Positions 61,433-64,000 of a DNA stretch of 64,000 nucleotides are shown here, piece after piece. The notes beneath the pieces are model-generated. The model did not search any database and was not told where the DNA came from. It saw only the letters and a list, made by a program, of their open reading frames with translations. Position numbers and translations under genes: made by a program. The stretch comes from Rhodobacterales bacterium (GTDB lineage Bacteria > Pseudomonadota > Alphaproteobacteria > Rhizobiales > Stappiaceae). Numbering within the stretch: position 1 is the first letter of the stretch; every line of letters begins with the position of its first letter. The stretch lies in NCBI GenBank assembly GCA_008107755.1, contig VIRH01000093.1, positions 1-64,000 of the forward strand, in the 5' to 3' direction.

Positions 61433-62341
61433 TCAGTATTTCTCCGGAACGTAGAGATGTTCCGGCAGTACCTTGCGCTCGTAGTCGGAATTGTAGCGTC
61501 GTTCGGGAAGCTGGATCGGATCGTGGGGAATTTCCTCGTAGGGCAGCATCGACAACAGATGGTCGATGCAATTGAGCCGCGCCTGTTTCTTGTCGTTGCC
61601 TTCGACGATGAACCATGGAGCTTCGGGAATATTGGTCCGCTCGAAGGTTTCTTCCTTCGCCTTGGTGTAATCCTCCCAGCGCACACGGGATTCCAGATCC
61701 ATGGGCGAGAGCTTCCACTGCTTCAACGGATCGTGGATGCGCATCAGGAAGCGCAACTGCTGCTCCTCGTCCGAAATCGAGAACCAGTACTTGATCAGCC
61801 TGACGCCGGAGCGAACGAGCATGCGCTCGAATTCTGGCACGTCGTTGAAAAACTGCTCCACCTCGTCGTTGGAGGCAAACCCCATGACACGCTCGACGCC
61901 GGAGCGGTTGTACCAGGAGCGGTCAAAGAGAACCATTTCGCCCGCGGCGGGCAGATGCGGCACGTAACGCTGGAAATACCACTGCGTCTTTTCGCGCTCC
62001 GTGGGCGCCGGCAGCGCGACGACACGGGCAACGCGCGGATTGAGGCGCTGGGTGATCCGCTTGATCACGCCACCCTTGCCCGCCGCATCCCGGCCTTCGA
62101 ATATGACAACGATCTTCTGGCCCGTGTGCTGAACCCAGTCCTGCAGCTTGACCAGCTCCGACTGAAGGCGCAGCAGCTCGTGGAAGTAGGTATTCCGGTC
62201 GAGCGGCGACTTGTGTTTCTTGTAGGAGATGAAGGCAAGATCCCGGGCGATCAGGAAATCGTCGATTTCCATCTCCAGTTCCTCATCGAGACTGTCCGCC
62301 CATTCCGCTTCGACCCAGCTCTTTGCACTATCGTCTTTCAT
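61433..62341 (-). CDS. ppk2: Polyphosphate kinase 2
   Basis: 302 aa. Walker A FEGRDAAGKGG, lid region TEREKTQWYFQRYVPHLP, and Walker B FDRSWYNRSGVE mark a single-domain PPK2. Uses polyphosphate to phosphorylate nucleoside diphosphates (or the reverse). The ATG at 62341 follows AAAGGA; longer starts lack a ribosome binding site. Divergent from the TetR gene. Confidence 0.93.
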   Translation of the reverse strand: MKDDSAKSWVEAEWADSLDEELEMEIDDFLIARDLAFISYKKHKSPLDRNTYFHELLRLQSELVKLQDWVQHTGQKIVVIFEGRDAAGKGGVIKRITQRLNPRVARVVALPAPTEREKTQWYFQRYVPHLPAAGEMVLFDRSWYNRSGVERVMGFASNDEVEQFFNDVPEFERMLVRSGVRLIKYWFSISDEEQQLRFLMRIHDPLKQWKLSPMDLESRVRWEDYTKAKEETFERTNIPEAPWFIVEGNDKKQARLNCIDHLLSMLPYEEIPHDPIQLPERRYNSDYERKVLPEHLYVPEKY

Positions 62342-62524
62342 CCATCGATCCTTTGACATCTGAAGGCGACATATTCCGGAGCCGGGGTTGCGCGGTCTGC
62401 GCGCCTCCGGTCCGTCGGCCTTGCTCCCCATGACTGTGAACAGGTTATCCATGAAAGTTTTTTGACAACGCTGCCTGTTCGCAAGGCTTAATTTGGGAAG
62501 GGAGCATCGCCATTGCCCGGTCGC

Positions 62525-62560
62525 GACAAGAATTTTCTTGTCAGTGAATGAACGTTCATT
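62525..62560. promoter_or_regulatory. Two adjacent palindromes ahead of the TetR-mccB genes
   Basis: GACAAGAATTTTCTTGTC (62525-62542) is a perfect 18-bp palindrome; AATGAACGTTCATT (62547-62560) is a perfect 14-bp palindrome, the form of a TetR operator, 26 bp upstream of the TetR start. The two centres are 18 bp apart. Confidence 0.7.
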
Positions 62561-62585
62561 TATTTTCAGGTCATGGGAGGACGAT

Positions 62586-63215
62586 ATGGCAGCACATGCC
62601 CTGCCGGCTCAGAACCGGACAAAAGGCCGTGAAACCGCCGAACGGGTCCGAAAGGCAGCCCTGACGCTTTTCGCGAATTCCGGTTTCGCCGCAGTCTCCA
62701 TGCGGGAGATTTCGGCGGCTGTCGGTGTGCAGCCCGGCGCGCTCTACAATCATTTCCCTACGAAGCAGGACATCCTGAAGGACCTGATGCTGACCCATAT
62801 GGCCGAGCTTCTGGCCGCGTGGGAGGAAGCGCATCGGCCCGAGGGCGTCGACCCTCTGGAGCATTTCGTCTGCTTTCATATCCGCTACCACCTGGACCGC
62901 CCGGACGAGGTCTTCGTCGCCTATATGGAACTCCGCAGCCTCGAGCCCGAGAATTTCGCCGCTGTGGAAACCGAGCGCAGGCGCTACGAGACCATTCTGA
63001 CCGACATTCTGGCGGCCGGCACCACGGCAGGGCGATACGCCGTCGAAGACGCGAAGGTCGCCACCCGCGCGATCATCGCCATGCTGACCGGCATCCCGAC
63101 CTGGTACCGCGAAGGCGGATCCCTGTCGAAGGATGCCGTCGAAGATCTCTACCTGACCATGGTACAAAAGTCTGTGGCGCCGACACCAGGACACGCCCCG
63201 AGGGAGGCCGGATGA
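62586..63215 (+). CDS. TetR family transcriptional regulator
   Basis: 209 aa. N-terminal helix-turn-helix ([20 protein letters not shown]) and a ligand-binding C-terminal domain. GGAGG precedes the ATG. It ends one base before mccB, so it likely controls the leucine/methylcrotonyl-CoA operon and itself through the palindrome upstream. Confidence 0.93.
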   Translation: MAAHALPAQNRTKGRETAERVRKAALTLFANSGFAAVSMREISAAVGVQPGALYNHFPTKQDILKDLMLTHMAELLAAWEEAHRPEGVDPLEHFVCFHIRYHLDRPDEVFVAYMELRSLEPENFAAVETERRRYETILTDILAAGTTAGRYAVEDAKVATRAIIAMLTGIPTWYREGGSLSKDAVEDLYLTMVQKSVAPTPGHAPREAG

Positions 63216-63216
63216 C

Positions 63217-64000
63217 ATGAGCATCCTCAAATCGAATCTGTCGCCCAGAAGCGCCGAGTTTGCGGCCAACCGGAAGGCCCATGAAGCCGCAATGGAGACG
63301 GTACGGGAGGCTGCACGGACAGCGCTGGACGGCGGCGGAGAAACCGCGCGCGAGCGTCATGTGTCCCGCGGCAAGATCCTGCCCCGCGAACGCGTCTCGC
63401 GGCTCCTTGATCCGGGCTCGCCTTTCCTCGAAGTCGGCATGCTGGCCGCGCACGGCCTCTACGATGGCGCAGCGCCCTCCGCCGGAATGATTGCCGGCAT
63501 CGGCCGGGTCGAGGGTCAGGAAGTGATGATCCTGGCCAATGATGCCACCGTGAAGGGTGGCACCTACTATCCGATGTCGGTGAAGAAGCACCTGCGCGCG
63601 CAGGAGATTGCAGCGGAGAACAATCTGCCCTGCATCTATCTGGTCGACAGCGGCGGTGCGAACCTTCCCAACCAGGACGAGGTCTTTCCCGACCGCGACC
63701 ATTTCGGACGGATCTTCTTCAACCAGGCCAACATGTCGGCAAAGGGCATTGCCCAGATCGCGGTCGTCATGGGGTCCTGCACGGCGGGCGGCGCCTATGT
63801 GCCGGCCATGTCCGACGAGACCATCATCGTCCGCAATCAGGGCACCATCTTCCTGGCAGGTCCTCCGCTGGTAAAGGCGGCCACGGGCGAGGAAGTCACG
63901 GCTGAGGATCTCGGCGGCGGCGATGTGCACACGCGCCTTTCCGGCGTTGCCGACCACCTCGCCCGCGACGACGCCCACGCCCTTGCCCTTGCCCGCCGCT
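63217..64000 (+). CDS. mccB: Methylcrotonyl-CoA carboxylase beta subunit (truncated by window end)
   Basis: The first 261 codons are in the window. Carboxyltransferase domain of the leucine-degradation enzyme: [67 protein letters not shown] and [12 protein letters not shown] match MccB more closely than PccB. GGGAGG precedes the ATG. Geranyl-CoA carboxylase is a less likely alternative. The mccA partner should lie beyond the window. Confidence 0.93.
   Translation, partial: MSILKSNLSPRSAEFAANRKAHEAAMETVREAARTALDGGGETARERHVSRGKILPRERVSRLLDPGSPFLEVGMLAAHGLYDGAAPSAGMIAGIGRVEGQEVMILANDATVKGGTYYPMSVKKHLRAQEIAAENNLPCIYLVDSGGANLPNQDEVFPDRDHFGRIFFNQANMSAKGIAQIAVVMGSCTAGGAYVPAMSDETIIVRNQGTIFLAGPPLVKAATGEEVTAEDLGGGDVHTRLSGVADHLARDDAHALALARR

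Overview
The window is a high-GC chromosomal segment from an alphaproteobacterium of the Hyphomicrobiales/Rhizobiales side, possibly Stappiaceae-like (Roseibium/Labrenzia/Stappia); the genus is inference. Evidence for this is the rhizobial gene order lysC-ptsP-prfA-prmC-DUF4167-clpB, the comF-grxC-nitrilase-DUF1178 block, PPIase-argJ-mutT beside secA, a single-gene infC with an ATT start, the ethylmalonyl-CoA pathway enzyme Mcd, and several promoters matching the alphaproteobacterial general-stress sigma factor EcfG (GGAAC-N16/17-CGTT). I found no tRNA, rRNA, CRISPR array, transposase or prophage gene.

Layout: 1-750 shows no convincing gene. 0.75-14.7 kb is core housekeeping: an M23 peptidase, clpB, the release factor and its methylase, EI-Ntr, aspartokinase, ubiG and a phasin. 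14.9-19.5 kb is a red-light sensing module: a bacteriophytochrome HWE kinase-receiver, its heme oxygenase and a single-domain receiver, behind a perfect EcfG-type promoter, with a Crp/Fnr regulator beside it. 19.6-29.4 kb returns to core genes (DUF1178, nitrilase, grxC, comF, a methyltransferase, an orphan Flp pilin, mutT, argJ, PPIase, secA). 29.6-35.8 kb carries a GT2-GtrA-GT39 lipid glycosylation set, a nucleotide cyclase, a hydrolase and a probable glycosyltransferase. 35.9-43 kb has a ferredoxin reductase, a chemoreceptor, a DMT exporter, a BrkB protein and mcd.

43-48.7 kb is a compact stress/envelope region: MgtC, host-attachment protein, ExoD, a CaCA antiporter, an overlooked 54-aa membrane protein, a glycine-zipper lipoprotein, a PRC-barrel protein, a small acidic protein, a structured sRNA candidate, DUF1232 and a membrane protein. 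Five perfect EcfG-type promoters lie within 3.2 kb here. Roughly one such match would be expected by chance in the whole 64 kb on both strands, assuming uniform base composition.

48.9-53.7 kb holds infC with a short upstream ORF, a MarR-FUSC efflux pair, and the divergent dgdR/dgdA pair (2,2-dialkylglycine decarboxylase and its LysR regulator). 53.9-57.7 kb is the least explained part: a tightly coupled set of a secreted protein, a two-TM membrane protein and a secreted trypsin-like protease with a visible His-Asp-Ser triad, facing a fourth secreted unknown. 57.9-64 kb has a GlxA-type regulator, an MBL hydrolase, a Gfo/Idh/MocA oxidoreductase, an intergenic repeat cluster, PPK2, and a TetR regulator with operator palindromes ahead of a truncated mccB.

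The main interpretation is that the phytochrome locus and the 43-47 kb cluster belong to one general stress regulon. In this view a red-light HWE kinase feeds into, and is itself induced by, the PhyR-NepR-EcfG pathway. The promoter matches are directly visible; the wiring is inference.
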